From assembly GCA_963814805.1 (NCBI GenBank), contig CAWFER010000023.1:124001-188000 (forward strand): a DNA stretch of 64,000 nt. Direction: 5' to 3'. Positions 47,130-55,966 of this stretch are shown here, piece after piece (position 1 is the stretch's first letter; each line of letters begins with the position of its first letter). Source of the DNA: AP-15 sp963814805 (GTDB taxonomy: Bacteria; Pseudomonadota; Alphaproteobacteria; ATCC43930; CGMCC-115725). The position numbers and the translations under genes were made by a program. Below the pieces are notes generated by a model. That model was not told where the DNA came from and made no database searches. It saw only the letters and a program-made list of their open reading frames with translations.

Positions 47130-47489
47130 CTATTTCGCCGCCGTCACCATGATTTCGACCAGGATCTCGGGGCGGGCCAGATCGGCTTTGACGCAGGCGC
47201 GGGCCGGCGGGTTATCCGGGTCGACCCAGGCGTTCCACACCGAGTTCATCTCGGCGAACAGCGCCATGTCCTTGATCCACAGATTGGCCGCAAGCAGGTT
47301 CGATTTGCTGGTCCCGGCCTGCGCCAGATAGCCATCAATCTTGTCGAGGATCTGCCGGGTCTGGCCCTTGATGTCCTGGACGGCGTCGCCGGCGGTCAGC
47401 CCGGCGAGATAGACGGTGTCGCCGCGCACCACGCAGCGGCTCATGCGCGGACCCGGCGGCTGGGTCAGATCGATGCGGCGGATGTCCAT
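47130..47489 (-). CDS. RidA/YjgF-family protein
   Basis: A 119-residue protein of the Rid family. It contains RCVVRGDTVYLAGLTAGD, LDKIDGYLAQAGTSKSNLLA, NAWVDPDNPPARACVKADLA and the final EIMVTAAK. The arginine next to the cysteine near the end (PARACV), as in RidA, usually marks enamine/imine deaminase activity. It lies close to a cupin gene on the same strand, 33 bp apart. Confidence 0.88.
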   Translation of the reverse strand: MDIRRIDLTQPPGPRMSRCVVRGDTVYLAGLTAGDAVQDIKGQTRQILDKIDGYLAQAGTSKSNLLAANLWIKDMALFAEMNSVWNAWVDPDNPPARACVKADLARPEILVEIMVTAAK

Positions 47490-47522
47490 GTCTCCCCCTC
47501 CTGCTAAGTGAAAGCCGCTGGG

Positions 47523-47912
47523 TCAGCCGGCAGCGGCTGCCGGCTCGGCATAATCGACGATGCGTCGGTCCGAAAGGTGGATGCCGAAGGTCACCAGCGG
47601 CCGTTCGCCCGTCGTGCGAAAGCCGTGCACCCGGTTGGCCGGCGCCGCGATCGTGACCCCGGGCTCCATCGCGACGACGCCGTCCTCGCCGTCGAGCCAC
47701 GCCTCGCCCTCGCCTTCGAGCACGGTCAGGATCTCGACATAGGGGTGCGAATGCGGCCGGGTGGCGTAGCCCGGCGGCGATGTCTGGATCCCGGTGCGAA
47801 TCGGCAGCCCGCCGCCGGTGTCGTCGCCGATGATCGGGCAATAGGCGGCGCCGCCCGCGAACGCCACAGAAGGCCGGTCGGCATGGCGAATGAGCCGCAG
47901 TCGGTCGTCCAT
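47523..47912 (-). CDS. Cupin-domain protein
   Basis: A 129-residue single cupin. Metal ligands appear in RPHSHPYVEILTVLEGEGEA and in PANRVHGFRTTG. It is upstream of the RidA-family gene on the same strand and may be co-transcribed with it. No substrate can be inferred; sensory or isomerase roles are possible for this family. Confidence 0.8.
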   Translation of the reverse strand: MDDRLRLIRHADRPSVAFAGGAAYCPIIGDDTGGGLPIRTGIQTSPPGYATRPHSHPYVEILTVLEGEGEAWLDGEDGVVAMEPGVTIAAPANRVHGFRTTGERPLVTFGIHLSDRRIVDYAEPAAAAG

Positions 47913-48042
47913 CCGAACCTCCGTCGCGTTGATACCGGCGGATCATAACAGCTCTGCGCGCCTAGGGCGACCGGCCAGCGCCTCTCGCTACGCCTGCAAA
48001 CCAATATCCGGACAAGGTTAACAGGCGCTTAACATGGACGGC

Positions 48043-48513
48043 CTACCCGCCCTGCCGTGACGGCCGCCGGTCGCGGAAGAAGGCGCGCAGCAGTACGGCG
48101 GCGCGACGCTCGTCGATGCCGCCGTAGATCTCCGGGCGGTGATTGGCGCCCGGCTGATCGTAGAGGCGCGGGCCGTGCTCGACCGCGCCGCCCTTCGGGT
48201 CAAAGGCGGCGAAATAGAGCCGGCGCAGCCGCGCCAGACCGATCGCTGCGGCGCACATCGCACACGGTTCGAGCGTCACCCACAGATCGCAGCCGTCGAG
48301 ATGCTTGACCCCGAGCTTCGCCACGCCGGCGCGCAGCACCAGCATCTCGGCATGCGCAAGGGGATCGCGGTCGGTCTCGACCCGGTTGCCGGCCGCGGCC
48401 AGCACCGTGCCCGCGGCGTCGACCAGCACCGCGCCAACCGGCGCCTCGCCGCGCGCCGCCGCCGCCTCGGCCAGGGCCAAGGCCAGCGCCATCGGCGACG
48501 GGCTCGGGGTCAT
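48043..48513 (-). CDS. tadA: tRNA adenosine(34) deaminase TadA
   Basis: A 156-residue zinc deaminase that forms inosine at the tRNA-Arg wobble base. The zinc motif is complete: AHAEMLVLRAG and LWVTLEPCAMCAAAIGLARL. FDPKGGAVEHGPRL and the basic C-terminal helix fit TadA rather than other cytidine deaminases. Its start overlaps the thioesterase stop by four bases (ATGA, 48510-48513). Confidence 0.93.
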   Translation of the reverse strand: MTPSPSPMALALALAEAAAARGEAPVGAVLVDAAGTVLAAAGNRVETDRDPLAHAEMLVLRAGVAKLGVKHLDGCDLWVTLEPCAMCAAAIGLARLRRLYFAAFDPKGGAVEHGPRLYDQPGANHRPEIYGGIDERRAAVLLRAFFRDRRPSRQGG

Positions 48514-48905
48514 CCCTGGTGCCAGCGGCGGAGCGGCTCGGGGATCGCGATCGGCCGCCGGGTCGAGAGCCGCATAAAGAGACCCTCCTGCTCGGCCTCG
48601 GCGCAGATCCTCTCGCCGACGACGAACTCGGCGGCGAGCCGCCAGCGCACCCGGCCGAGCCCGGCGACCCGCATCCGCCCGACCGGCCGGTCGGCGATCG
48701 TCACCGGCCGGCGATAGGAAATCCGCGTCTGGGTCAGGATCGGCGCGACGTCCTCGGCCAAAGCCTGGACCAGCGGATAGGCCTCCTCCATCAGCCCGAG
48801 CCGCAGATCCTCGAGCCAGCGGATGAACACGATGTTGCTGACCACCCCGGCAAAGTCGATGTCGTAGGTCTGCACCCGCAGCGCTAGCTCATAGAATTCG
48901 CCCAT
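48510..48905 (-). CDS. Hotdog-fold acyl-CoA thioesterase
   Basis: About 131 residues of the 4-hydroxybenzoyl-CoA thioesterase type: VQTYDIDFAGVVSNIVFIRW with the catalytic Asp in DIDFAG, followed by RISYRRPVTIADR. The start at 48905 (MGEFYELALRVQ) fits the family; an in-frame ATG at 48941 adds 12 residues without similarity. It is upstream of tadA with a 4-bp overlap. Such enzymes hydrolyse short or aromatic acyl-CoAs. Confidence 0.85.
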   Translation of the reverse strand: MGEFYELALRVQTYDIDFAGVVSNIVFIRWLEDLRLGLMEEAYPLVQALAEDVAPILTQTRISYRRPVTIADRPVGRMRVAGLGRVRWRLAAEFVVGERICAEAEQEGLFMRLSTRRPIAIPEPLRRWHQG

Positions 48906-49032
48906 CGGCGCCCCGCTCCCGATCAACCCGCAGCATGGCACAAGCGCCCGCCGGCCTCACGCGCCAAACCGTGGTGGCAATCGGCCCGGCCGATCCAATA
49001 TAACCGAGCGATATTTTCTTGCGGATTGAGCG

Positions 49033-50400
49033 ATGAGCGAACTGCGCGCCCGCGCGAGGGTGCTCTACAACGCGCTGAATTTTGACAAGCCGGTCAATTT
49101 CGGCCAGGACGAACTGGTGGCCGACGGTCTCGGCCGCGACAAATACGTCGAAAACCTGCACGGCGCCGCCGAGCGCGACCCGGTCCAGGAACTGGCCAAC
49201 CAGATCGATCTATCGGACAGTGCCGGGGCCTATCTGTTCACCGGCAATCGCGGAACCGGCAAGACCACCGAGCTGTTGCGGCTGGCGACCATCCTGCGCC
49301 AGGATGATTATGATTGCGAAGTATTCTATGCCGACATGTCGGGATATCTGAACTTGACCCAGCATATCGAGATCACCGATTTTCTGATCAGCATACTGGG
49401 AGCCCTCTCCGAAAAGATCGCCGAGCGCTTTGCCGATAATCTGGGCAAGCCCAGTTTTTTCGAGCGGGTGCGGTCGTTCTTGAACGCCAACGTGCAATTC
49501 ACCGAAATCAAGATCCCGGCCGGCTGGATCGAGTTCAAGGCGGCCTTGCAGCAAAATCCGACCTTCAAGGAGCAATTGCAGGTCAAGACCCGCGGTCTGG
49601 TCGAGCAACTGGTCAGAGAGGCGCGGGACTTCGCGTTGGAGGCGGTTCAATATGTCAGGGACCAGCGCGCGTCGCCAAACCGCAAAGTCGTGCTGATCGT
49701 CGATTCGGTCGAACGCTTGCGCGGCGTCGGCGACAGCGAAGATGTCCGCGAAGTGTTCAAGAGCGCCGAGACCGTGTTTTCCGCGCACGCCGACAAGCTG
49801 CGCTTTGGCGCGCTGAATGTCGTCTACACCGTGCCGCCCTATCTCTCGGCATTGGCCGGCGCGCTCGGCGCCGTCTATGCCGGCGGCCGCATCTACGCGC
49901 TGCCGAGCGTGCATATTTACGAATGCTGCCTACAGCCCGGAGACGAGCCGGCGCCGCATGCCGATGGCCTCGCCCGGATGCGCGATGTCGTCGACAAGCG
50001 CTACGCCGAATGGAGCGCGTTCTTCACCGCCGAGCAGCTGGCGCGCCTGGCGCAGCATTCCGGCGGCGATCTGCGCGACTACCTGCGCATGCTGCGCCTC
50101 GCCGTCGCCCGCCTGTTGCAATCGGGCCAACTGCCGGTCCCGGATGCGCTGATCACCGACGCCGAGGATGCGGTGCGCAACGACATGCTGCCGATCGCCG
50201 ATGACGACCGGCGCTGGCTGCGAAAGATCATGGCGAGCCACAAAGCCGAGCTGGAGAGCCTCGACAAGCTGCCGGATTTCGCCCGCCTGCAGAAGGGCAA
50301 ATACCTGCTGCATTACCGCAACGGCGAGGATTGGTACGACGTGCATCCGCTGCTGCGCGCCGAAGTGAGCGGCGATGGAACCGGGCAGCCCGGCGCTTGA
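49033..50400 (+). CDS. P-loop ATPase, unknown function (accessory pair gene 1)
   Basis: A 455-residue cytoplasmic protein. Walker A is FTGNRGTGKTTELLRLA (residues 69-85) and a Walker B-like strand is KVVLIVDSVERLRGV near 217-231. The region between (VFYADMSGYLNLTQHIEITD) resembles STAND/AAA-type NTPases that receive signals. The C-terminal part has a winged-helix-like segment and ends near KYLLHYRNGEDWYDVHPLL, a typical end-of-domain pattern in ATPases that control partner genes. The region around 49300-49450 is visibly AT-richer than its surroundings. The stop overlaps the next gene by 26 bp, so the two are coupled. I do not recognise a named family. Confidence 0.75.
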   Translation: MSELRARARVLYNALNFDKPVNFGQDELVADGLGRDKYVENLHGAAERDPVQELANQIDLSDSAGAYLFTGNRGTGKTTELLRLATILRQDDYDCEVFYADMSGYLNLTQHIEITDFLISILGALSEKIAERFADNLGKPSFFERVRSFLNANVQFTEIKIPAGWIEFKAALQQNPTFKEQLQVKTRGLVEQLVREARDFALEAVQYVRDQRASPNRKVVLIVDSVERLRGVGDSEDVREVFKSAETVFSAHADKLRFGALNVVYTVPPYLSALAGALGAVYAGGRIYALPSVHIYECCLQPGDEPAPHADGLARMRDVVDKRYAEWSAFFTAEQLARLAQHSGGDLRDYLRMLRLAVARLLQSGQLPVPDALITDAEDAVRNDMLPIADDDRRWLRKIMASHKAELESLDKLPDFARLQKGKYLLHYRNGEDWYDVHPLLRAEVSGDGTGQPGA

Positions 50401-51896
50401 GGCGATCTGGCGCGACCTGCTTCCCCATCTCGAATGGGCGCAGGGTTTCGCCCTGGTGTTTCTGTTCGCCGGCCATCCGCAGCCGGTCGCGTTTCTGCGC
50501 GACCGATTGGCCGAAAGCCTGCAGCCGCGCACCCTGCGGCTGACCGTGATCGCGCCGAGGACGGCGGACGAGGTTGCGGCCGCGGTCGAGCAGATCCTCG
50601 CCGCCCGCCCCGATCCCGGCCATGGTCCGCTCTGGGTCGAGCTGTGGCGCGGCGCCGAGAGCGAGGGCTGGCCGCGGGCGCGCCGGCAGGCATTGCAGCG
50701 CCTCAACGAGCGGCGCTTTCTGCTCGAACGCGATGTGGCGCGGCCGATGATCCTGGTCCTGCCCAGGGAAGAGCGCGGCCGGGTCTATCTCGAGGCCCCC
50801 GATCTGTGGGCGGTGCGCTCCTTGACCGCCGAACTGCCGGCTCCGGCGCCGCCGGAGACCCGGGCTCCCCAATTCGCCAGGGAAATTCCGCTGGCGCTCG
50901 AATTCGCCGCCCGGTCCGGCCGAGCTCGAATGGGCGCGGTTGTTGGAGCGGGCGGCAGACCCCGCCGCTCTCGATCTGCGCGACGGCGTCGCCGCCTTCC
51001 AATCGGCGTTGGAGCGCGGCGATCTGGCCGCCGCCCGCGCCATTGCCAACCAGACCTTGGACATCGCCCGCCACCGGTGCGCCGCAATCGGCGGTCCATC
51101 CGAGGTGCGGAACGAAGCGTCACGCAACCTGTCGATCTCGCTCGACAATGTTGGGCGGGTCGAGCGCGATATCGGCAATCTCGAAGCCGCCCGCGCCGTC
51201 TATCGCGAGAGCCTCGACCTGCGCCGCCGGCTGCGCGACGCGGTCGGCGACACCCCGCAGGCGTTGCGCGACCTGTCGGTCTCGCTCAATCGCGTCGGCG
51301 ACATCGAGCGCGATATCGGCAATCTCGAAGCCGCCCGCGCCCTTTATCGCGAGAGTCTCGATCTCTGCCGCCGGCTGCGCGAGGCAGTCGGCGACACCCC
51401 GCAGGCGTTGCGCGACCTGTCGGTCTCGCTCGAACGGGTCGGCGATGTCGAGCGCAATCTCGGCAATCTCGAAGCCGCCCGCGGCGTCTATTGCGAGAGC
51501 CTGGACATCGCCCGCCGGCTGCGCCAAGCGATCGGCGACACCCCGCAGGCGTTGCGCGACCTATCGATCTCGCTCGACCAGGTCGGCGATATCGAGCGCG
51601 ATCTCGGCAATCTCGAACCCGCCCGCGCCCTTTATCGCGATAGCCTCGATCTCTGCCGCCGGCTGCGCCAGGCGGTCAGCGACACCCCGCAGGCGTTGCG
51701 CGATCTGTCAATCTCGCTCGGACGGGTCGGCGTTATGGAGCGCGAGCTCGGCAATCTCGAAGCCGCCCGCGCCGCCTATCGCGAAAGCCTGGAAATCGCC
51801 CGCCGGCTCACCGGCGCGTTCCCGGATAATCCTCAGCACCGGCGTGATCTGGCCTGGTTCGAAGCGCAGGTGCAGGCCTTGGGCGAACCATCCTGA
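50375..51896 (+). CDS. TPR-repeat protein with N-terminal NTPase-like domain (one frameshift; accessory pair gene 2)
   Basis: About 506 residues when joined across a break near 50925. The N-terminal part (residues 1-180) has ALQRLNERRFLLERDVARPM, then LVLPREERGRVYLEAPDLWA. This resembles a degenerate STAND-like module found before TPR arrays in bacterial signalling proteins, without a Walker A motif. The C-terminal half is five 48-residue repeats of the pattern LSxSLxxVGDIERDIGNLEA, then ARALYRESLDLCRRLR, related to kinesin-light-chain-type TPRs. It overlaps gene 1 by 26 bp. Function is unknown; a sensor or scaffold working with the ATPase is the simplest reading. Confidence 0.72.
51123..51842 (+). 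repeat. Five tandem 144-bp TPR-coding repeats
   Basis: Units begin at 51123, 51267, 51411, 51555 and 51699, each 144 bp. They share long near-identical segments such as GGCAATCTCGAAGCCGCCCG and ACACCCCGCAGGCGTTGCGC. Similarity at the DNA level is higher than needed for the protein, which suggests recent duplication or gene conversion, and possible copy-number change between strains. Confidence 0.9.
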
Positions 51897-51945
51897 CCGG
51901 CGCACGGCCCAAATGCTTCCAATGCGACCGGCGATTTCCGCAATC

Positions 51946-51985
51946 GTGACTTTTGCGCATTATTGTGCTATACGAAACCCTTTCG
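51946..51985 (+). promoter_or_regulatory. Candidate promoter with adjacent inverted repeat
   Basis: GTGACT (51946-51951), 17 bp, then TATACG (51969-51974) preceded by TGC resembles a sigma-70 promoter with an extended -10. A perfect 5-bp inverted repeat CGAAA-CCC-TTTCG (51973-51985) overlaps the start-site region. It probably drives the glutamine amidotransferase operon through a leader of about 170 nt. Confidence 0.5.
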
Positions 51986-52152
51986 TGTGAGTAGTGCGAG
52001 GCCTCTGCCCAACATCGCCGGCGCCGGCCTCCACCTGTATTTCGCCTGCAAATAACAGGAGGAACAGGCGGCGAGGCTCAACCCGGCAAGAGTGTTGCCG
52101 GTGACGGAAGCAGCCGCTATTTCATGATCATCCCCAGCATCGAGATCCCAGC
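51986..52152. other. 5' leader region of the amidotransferase operon
   Basis: The leader includes an AGGAGGAACAGG sequence at about 52060 that is not followed by a sensible start codon. A short frame of 11 codons beginning GTG near 52092 ends at TGA around 52127. No defined riboswitch was recognised. Confidence 0.35.
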
Positions 52153-52866
52153 ATGGCGCAGCCGGTCATCGGCCTCACCCTCGATCACGAGCCGGCGGGC
52201 GGCTGGTCGAAGTTTCCGTGGTATGCGATCCGCGAGAATTATTGCAACGCGGTGCGTCATGCCGGCGGGCTGCCGATCCTGCTGCCGCACGAGCCCGACG
52301 CCGCGGCCGATTATCTCGACCAGATCGACGGGCTGGTCGTGACCGGCGGCGGCTTCGACGTCGACCCGGCCTTGTTCGGGGCGGCGACCCGCCACCCCTC
52401 GGTCACCACCAAGGACCGGCGCACCGCCTTCGAGCTTGCCGCCACCAGGGGCGCGCTCGGCCGCGACAAGCCGGTGCTCGGGATCTGCGGCGGCCAGCAA
52501 TTGTTGAACGTGGCGCTCGGCGGCAGCCTCATCCAGCACATCCCGGACGAGGTGCCGGGCGCCTTGCCGCACCGCCAGCCGAACCCGCGCGACGAGCCGG
52601 GGCACGATGTCCGGATCATCGCCGGGACCCTGCTGCACCGCATCTGCAAGGCCCTGCATCTCGGCGTCAACAGCGCCCATCATCAGGCGGTCAAGGCGGT
52701 GGGGCCCGGCATCGTCATCGACGCGCTCGCCGATGACGGCGTCGTCGAGGGCGTCGAGGACCCGCGCCGGCGCTTTTGCCTCGGCGTGCAGTGGCACCCC
52801 GAATTCGAGATCAACGAAGCCGACCGCCGCATCTTCCGCGCCTTTGTCGAGGCCGCCCAGGGATGA
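52153..52866 (+). CDS. Class I glutamine amidotransferase-like hydrolase (PuuD/peptidase C26)
   Basis: A 237-residue cytoplasmic enzyme. It starts MAQPVIGLTLDHEPAGGWSK and carries the nucleophile elbow LGICGGQQLLNVALGGSLIQ with the catalytic Cys. The partner His-Glu lies in GVQWHPEFEI, and VNSAHHQAV is also typical. The family hydrolyses gamma-glutamyl amides such as gamma-glutamyl-GABA. Its stop overlaps the next gene's ATG (ATGA at 52863-52866), so it is the first gene of a three-gene run. Confidence 0.9.
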   Translation: MAQPVIGLTLDHEPAGGWSKFPWYAIRENYCNAVRHAGGLPILLPHEPDAAADYLDQIDGLVVTGGGFDVDPALFGAATRHPSVTTKDRRTAFELAATRGALGRDKPVLGICGGQQLLNVALGGSLIQHIPDEVPGALPHRQPNPRDEPGHDVRIIAGTLLHRICKALHLGVNSAHHQAVKAVGPGIVIDALADDGVVEGVEDPRRRFCLGVQWHPEFEINEADRRIFRAFVEAAQG

Positions 52867-53654
52867 ACAGCGACCTCGCCGAACCCGCCGCCGACGAACC
52901 GGCGGCCCCCGAGCGCATCGCCAAATTGCTGGCCCGCGCCGGGCTGTGCTCGCGCCGCGACGCCGAGCGCTGGATCGGGGAAGGCCGGGTCTCGGTCGAC
53001 GGCGTGGTGTTGGCGAGCCCGGCGGTGACCGTCACCGCCCTGAGCGACATCCGGGTCGACGGCAAGCCGGTGCCCGAGCCCGACCGGGCGCGGCTGTGGC
53101 GCTATCACAAGCCGGCGGGGCTGGTCACCACGCACCGCGACGAACAGAGCCGGCCAACCGTGTTCGCGGCCTTGCCCAAGGAATTGCCGCGGCTGATCTC
53201 GATCGGTCGCCTCGATCTCAACTCCGAGGGACTGTTGCTGCTGACCAATGACGGGGCGCTCGCCCGCCGCCTCGAATTGCCGGCGACCGGGTGGGTGCGG
53301 CGCTACAAGGTGCGGGTGCATGGCGAGGCCGAGCCGGCGCGGCTCGCGACGCTCGCCAAGGGCATTCGGATCGACGGCGTGGCCTATGGCCCGATCCGCG
53401 CCGAACTCGAACGCGTCCAGGGCAGCAACGCCTGGATCGCGCTGGCGCTCGCCGAGGGCAAGAACCGCGAGGTGCGCCGGGTGCTCGAGCATTTGGGGCT
53501 TCAGGTGACCCGGCTGATCCGGCTCTCTTACGGCCCGTTCCAGCTCGGCAGCTTGGAGCGCGGGTCGATCGCCGAGGTGCCGAAAAAGGCGCTGGCCGAG
53601 CAGCTCGGCACCGCCGCGCCCAAATGGGCCGCGCGTGCGGATCGTCGGCGGTAG
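52863..53654 (+). CDS. rRNA pseudouridine synthase, RsuA/RluB family
   Basis: A 263-residue enzyme. An N-terminal S4 RNA-binding domain (RIAKLLARAGLCSRRDAERW) precedes the catalytic domain, with the active-site Asp in ISIGRLDLNSEGLLLLTNDG and EGKNREVRRVLEHLGLQVTR. These are hallmarks of RsuA/RluB/RluE/RluF enzymes. The fit is best to RluB, which modifies 23S rRNA. It overlaps rsmD by 20 bp. Confidence 0.92.
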   Translation: MNSDLAEPAADEPAAPERIAKLLARAGLCSRRDAERWIGEGRVSVDGVVLASPAVTVTALSDIRVDGKPVPEPDRARLWRYHKPAGLVTTHRDEQSRPTVFAALPKELPRLISIGRLDLNSEGLLLLTNDGALARRLELPATGWVRRYKVRVHGEAEPARLATLAKGIRIDGVAYGPIRAELERVQGSNAWIALALAEGKNREVRRVLEHLGLQVTRLIRLSYGPFQLGSLERGSIAEVPKKALAEQLGTAAPKWAARADRRR

Positions 53655-54201
53655 GCATCGCGGCCGCCGGCTCTGGGTCCCGCCCGGTGACGCGGTCAGG
53701 CCGACCAGCGACCGCGCCCGCGAAGCCTTGTTCAACATCCTCTCGCACGGCCGACTTGCCGAAACCGGCCTGCCGTTTGCCGACGCCGTCGTGCTCGACG
53801 CCTTCGCCGGCACCGGCGCGCTCGGGTTGGAGGCGCTGTCGCGCGGCGCCGCCGAGGCGGTGTTCATCGAGCGCGACCGCGATGCATTGGCGGCGCTGCG
53901 CCGCAACATCGAGACGTTGGGCGAGACCGCCCGCTCCCGCATCATCGCCGGCGACGCCGCCCGGCCGCCGCGCGCGGCGACCGCCTGCGCGCTGGCCTTT
54001 CTCGACCCGCCCTATCGCAGCGGTCTCGCCGGCCCGGCCCTCGCGGCGCTCGCCGCTTCCGGTTGGCTCGCCGCCGACGCGCTGGTCGCGATCGAGATCG
54101 CCGCGGGCGAGGAATTGCGCCCGGTGGAGGGCTTCACCCTCATCGACGAGCGTCGCTACGGCGCCGCGCGGCTGGTCTTATTGCGCCGCGGGGGTGACTA
54201 G
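53635..54201 (+). CDS. rsmD: 16S rRNA (guanine-N2-)-methyltransferase RsmD
   Basis: A 188-residue SAM-dependent methyltransferase that modifies G966 of 16S rRNA. GTG start; RIVGGRHRGRRLWVPPGDAV, RPTSDRAREALFNIL, LDAFAGTGALGLEALSRGA (SAM-binding) and the catalytic LAFLDPPYRSGL are all present. It overlaps the pseudouridine synthase by 20 bp, an arrangement that is common in alphaproteobacteria. Confidence 0.94.
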   Translation: MRIVGGRHRGRRLWVPPGDAVRPTSDRAREALFNILSHGRLAETGLPFADAVVLDAFAGTGALGLEALSRGAAEAVFIERDRDALAALRRNIETLGETARSRIIAGDAARPPRAATACALAFLDPPYRSGLAGPALAALAASGWLAADALVAIEIAAGEELRPVEGFTLIDERRYGAARLVLLRRGGD

Positions 54202-54219
54202 GCGGTTGTCGCCGAGCCG

Positions 54220-55167
54220 TTACAGATCAAGCTCGAGGACCGGGCTGTTGGCGCGCGAGCAGCAGATCAGCAGGTAGCGCCCGCGGTCGTTCTCGGAGAG
54301 GATCTGGTCGCGATGGTCGGGTTCGCCGCCGCGATAGGGGGTCAGGCAGGCGCCGCAATAGCCGAGTTCGCACGAGCTCGTGACCGCAACGCCGTGGGCG
54401 CGCAGCACGTCGATGATCGTCTCGCTCGGCGGGATTTCGTATTCGCCGCCGCTCCGGAGCAGCCTGACCCGGAACGGGCGGTCCGGGCTCAGGGCTTCGG
54501 GCGGGCGCGCGCCCGGACCCTTGAAATATTCGCAATGCACGGCGCCCGCCGGCCAGTGCGCGGCGGCAGCGGCGGCGGCGGCCATCATGCCCGAGGGGCC
54601 GCAATAGTAGAGGTGGGTTCCGGGCTCCTGGTCGCGCAAGGTCGCGGCGATGTCGAGGCCACGCGCCGGATCGCCGCCGTCATGATGAAAGCGGACCCGA
54701 CCTTGCGCGGCCAGGAGGTCGAGTTCGTCGCGGAACGCGGTCGCCTCGGGCGAACGGGTGCAGTAATGCAGCAGGAACTCGCCGCCGCGCCGGCGCAGCT
54801 CGGCGACCATCGCCATGATCGGGGTGATGCCGATGCCGCCGGCGAGGAACAGGTGCCGGCGCGCGTCCTCGGCGAGCGGAAAATTGTTGCGCGGCGGCGA
54901 GACTTCGACCGGGTCGCCGACCCGCACCGCTTCGTGCAGCTGGCGCGAGCCCTCGCCATCGCGTTCGCGCAGCACCGCGATGCAATAGCGCCGCCGCTCG
55001 GCCGGGTCGTTCCACAGCGAATAGTCGCGCAACAATCCGCCGCCGAGCCGCACCGCGATGTGCGAGCCGGCCGAAAAGCGCGGCAGGTCGCGGCCGCGCG
55101 GGTCGACAAATTCGTAGCCGTTGATCGCTTCGGCGAGGTAGGTGATCGAGCGGACGCGCAACAGCAT
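54220..55167 (-). CDS. Phthalate dioxygenase reductase-type flavin/iron-sulfur reductase
   Basis: A 315-residue electron-transfer enzyme with an FMN/FAD domain (LLRDYSLWNDP), an NAD-binding domain (FLAGGIGITPIMAMVAEL, LYYCGPSGMMAAA) and a C-terminal plant-type [2Fe-2S] ferredoxin (SSCELGYCGACLTPY, then LLICCSRA). This order fits VanB/PDR reductases that feed electrons to Rieske oxygenases. No oxygenase subunit lies beside it, so its partner is encoded elsewhere. It converges with rsmD. Confidence 0.92.
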   Translation of the reverse strand: MLLRVRSITYLAEAINGYEFVDPRGRDLPRFSAGSHIAVRLGGGLLRDYSLWNDPAERRRYCIAVLRERDGEGSRQLHEAVRVGDPVEVSPPRNNFPLAEDARRHLFLAGGIGITPIMAMVAELRRRGGEFLLHYCTRSPEATAFRDELDLLAAQGRVRFHHDGGDPARGLDIAATLRDQEPGTHLYYCGPSGMMAAAAAAAAHWPAGAVHCEYFKGPGARPPEALSPDRPFRVRLLRSGGEYEIPPSETIIDVLRAHGVAVTSSCELGYCGACLTPYRGGEPDHRDQILSENDRGRYLLICCSRANSPVLELDL

Positions 55168-55300
55168 GTCGGGGTCTCCGCGCCGGGCGTCCCGACTATG
55201 CGCGCCTCGCGACCCTGGCGCACCACCCGATGTTGCACGAGCCGGGATTTTTGCCGGCGAAGATCGCGCCCGCGGACATCCCGATCAACCGAGGAGACCC

Positions 55301-55782
55301 ATGATGCCGATGAAATTGCGCCGGGTTGTGACCGGTCACGACGCTGCCGGGCGCGCGATCGTCACCGATCGACGAGATGGCGAAAAACCAGGTCGCGGCG
55401 CGGCCGGGCGCCACCGCCTGCGTGGTGTGGACCACCGAAGGCTTTCCGGTCGACAATGACGGCAGCGCCGACGAGAGCCAGCGCCGGACCGGCACGACCC
55501 TGGCCAACGGCACCGTCTTTCGCGTGCTCGAGCTCGCGCCCTGGGTCCGCCCCGCGCAACCACCGCACCGATTCGATCGACTACGCGGTGGTCATGTCGG
55601 GCGAGATCGACATGGAGCTCGACGGCTCGAGCGTCCATCTCAAAGCCGGCGATGTTCTGGTGCAGCGCGGCACGATCCACAATTGGGTCAATCGCGGGAC
55701 CGAGCCCTGCGTCATCGCCTTTGTGCTGATCGCCGCCAACCCGGTGACTGTCGGCGGCCGGGTGCTGCACGCTCAGGGATAA
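55301..55782 (+). CDS. Cupin-domain protein (two frameshifts)
   Basis: About 160 residues after joining three frames, with breaks near 55372 and 55550. The recognised sequence runs MKLRRVVTGHDAAGRAIVT, ACVVWTTEGFPVDNDG, GTVFRVLELAPG and then HRTDSIDYAVVMSGEIDMEL with LKAGDVLVQRGTIHNWVNRG, the cupin metal-binding motifs. A GAGGAGA ribosome site precedes ATG 55301. It is similar to cupins near oxygenase and aldolase genes, and is divergent from the reductase gene. Function is unknown. Confidence 0.82.
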
Positions 55783-55821
55783 TGGCGGTACGGAATAGCT
55801 TGGCGGCAAGGGGGAGCGGGC

Positions 55822-55874
55822 GGGGAGGCACGGGCCCCGCCTCCCCAGCCGACCCCCTGGGCGGACCGCCAGGG
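55822..55874. terminator. Two GC hairpins between convergent genes
   Basis: GGGGAGGC 55822-55829 with GCCTCCCC 55839-55846, and CCCTGG 55855-55860 with CCAGGG 55869-55874. They lie between the stops of the cupin gene and treY. No T-run follows on either strand, so a bidirectional terminator is possible but unproven. Confidence 0.4.
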
Positions 55875-55966
55875 TAACCCGGGATCCCGCGGCTCATACC
55901 CAAGCTCGACAATGCCGCGACTATAGCCGGTTCCGCGGCGCTGTGGGCAGATTGAATCAATATTCC

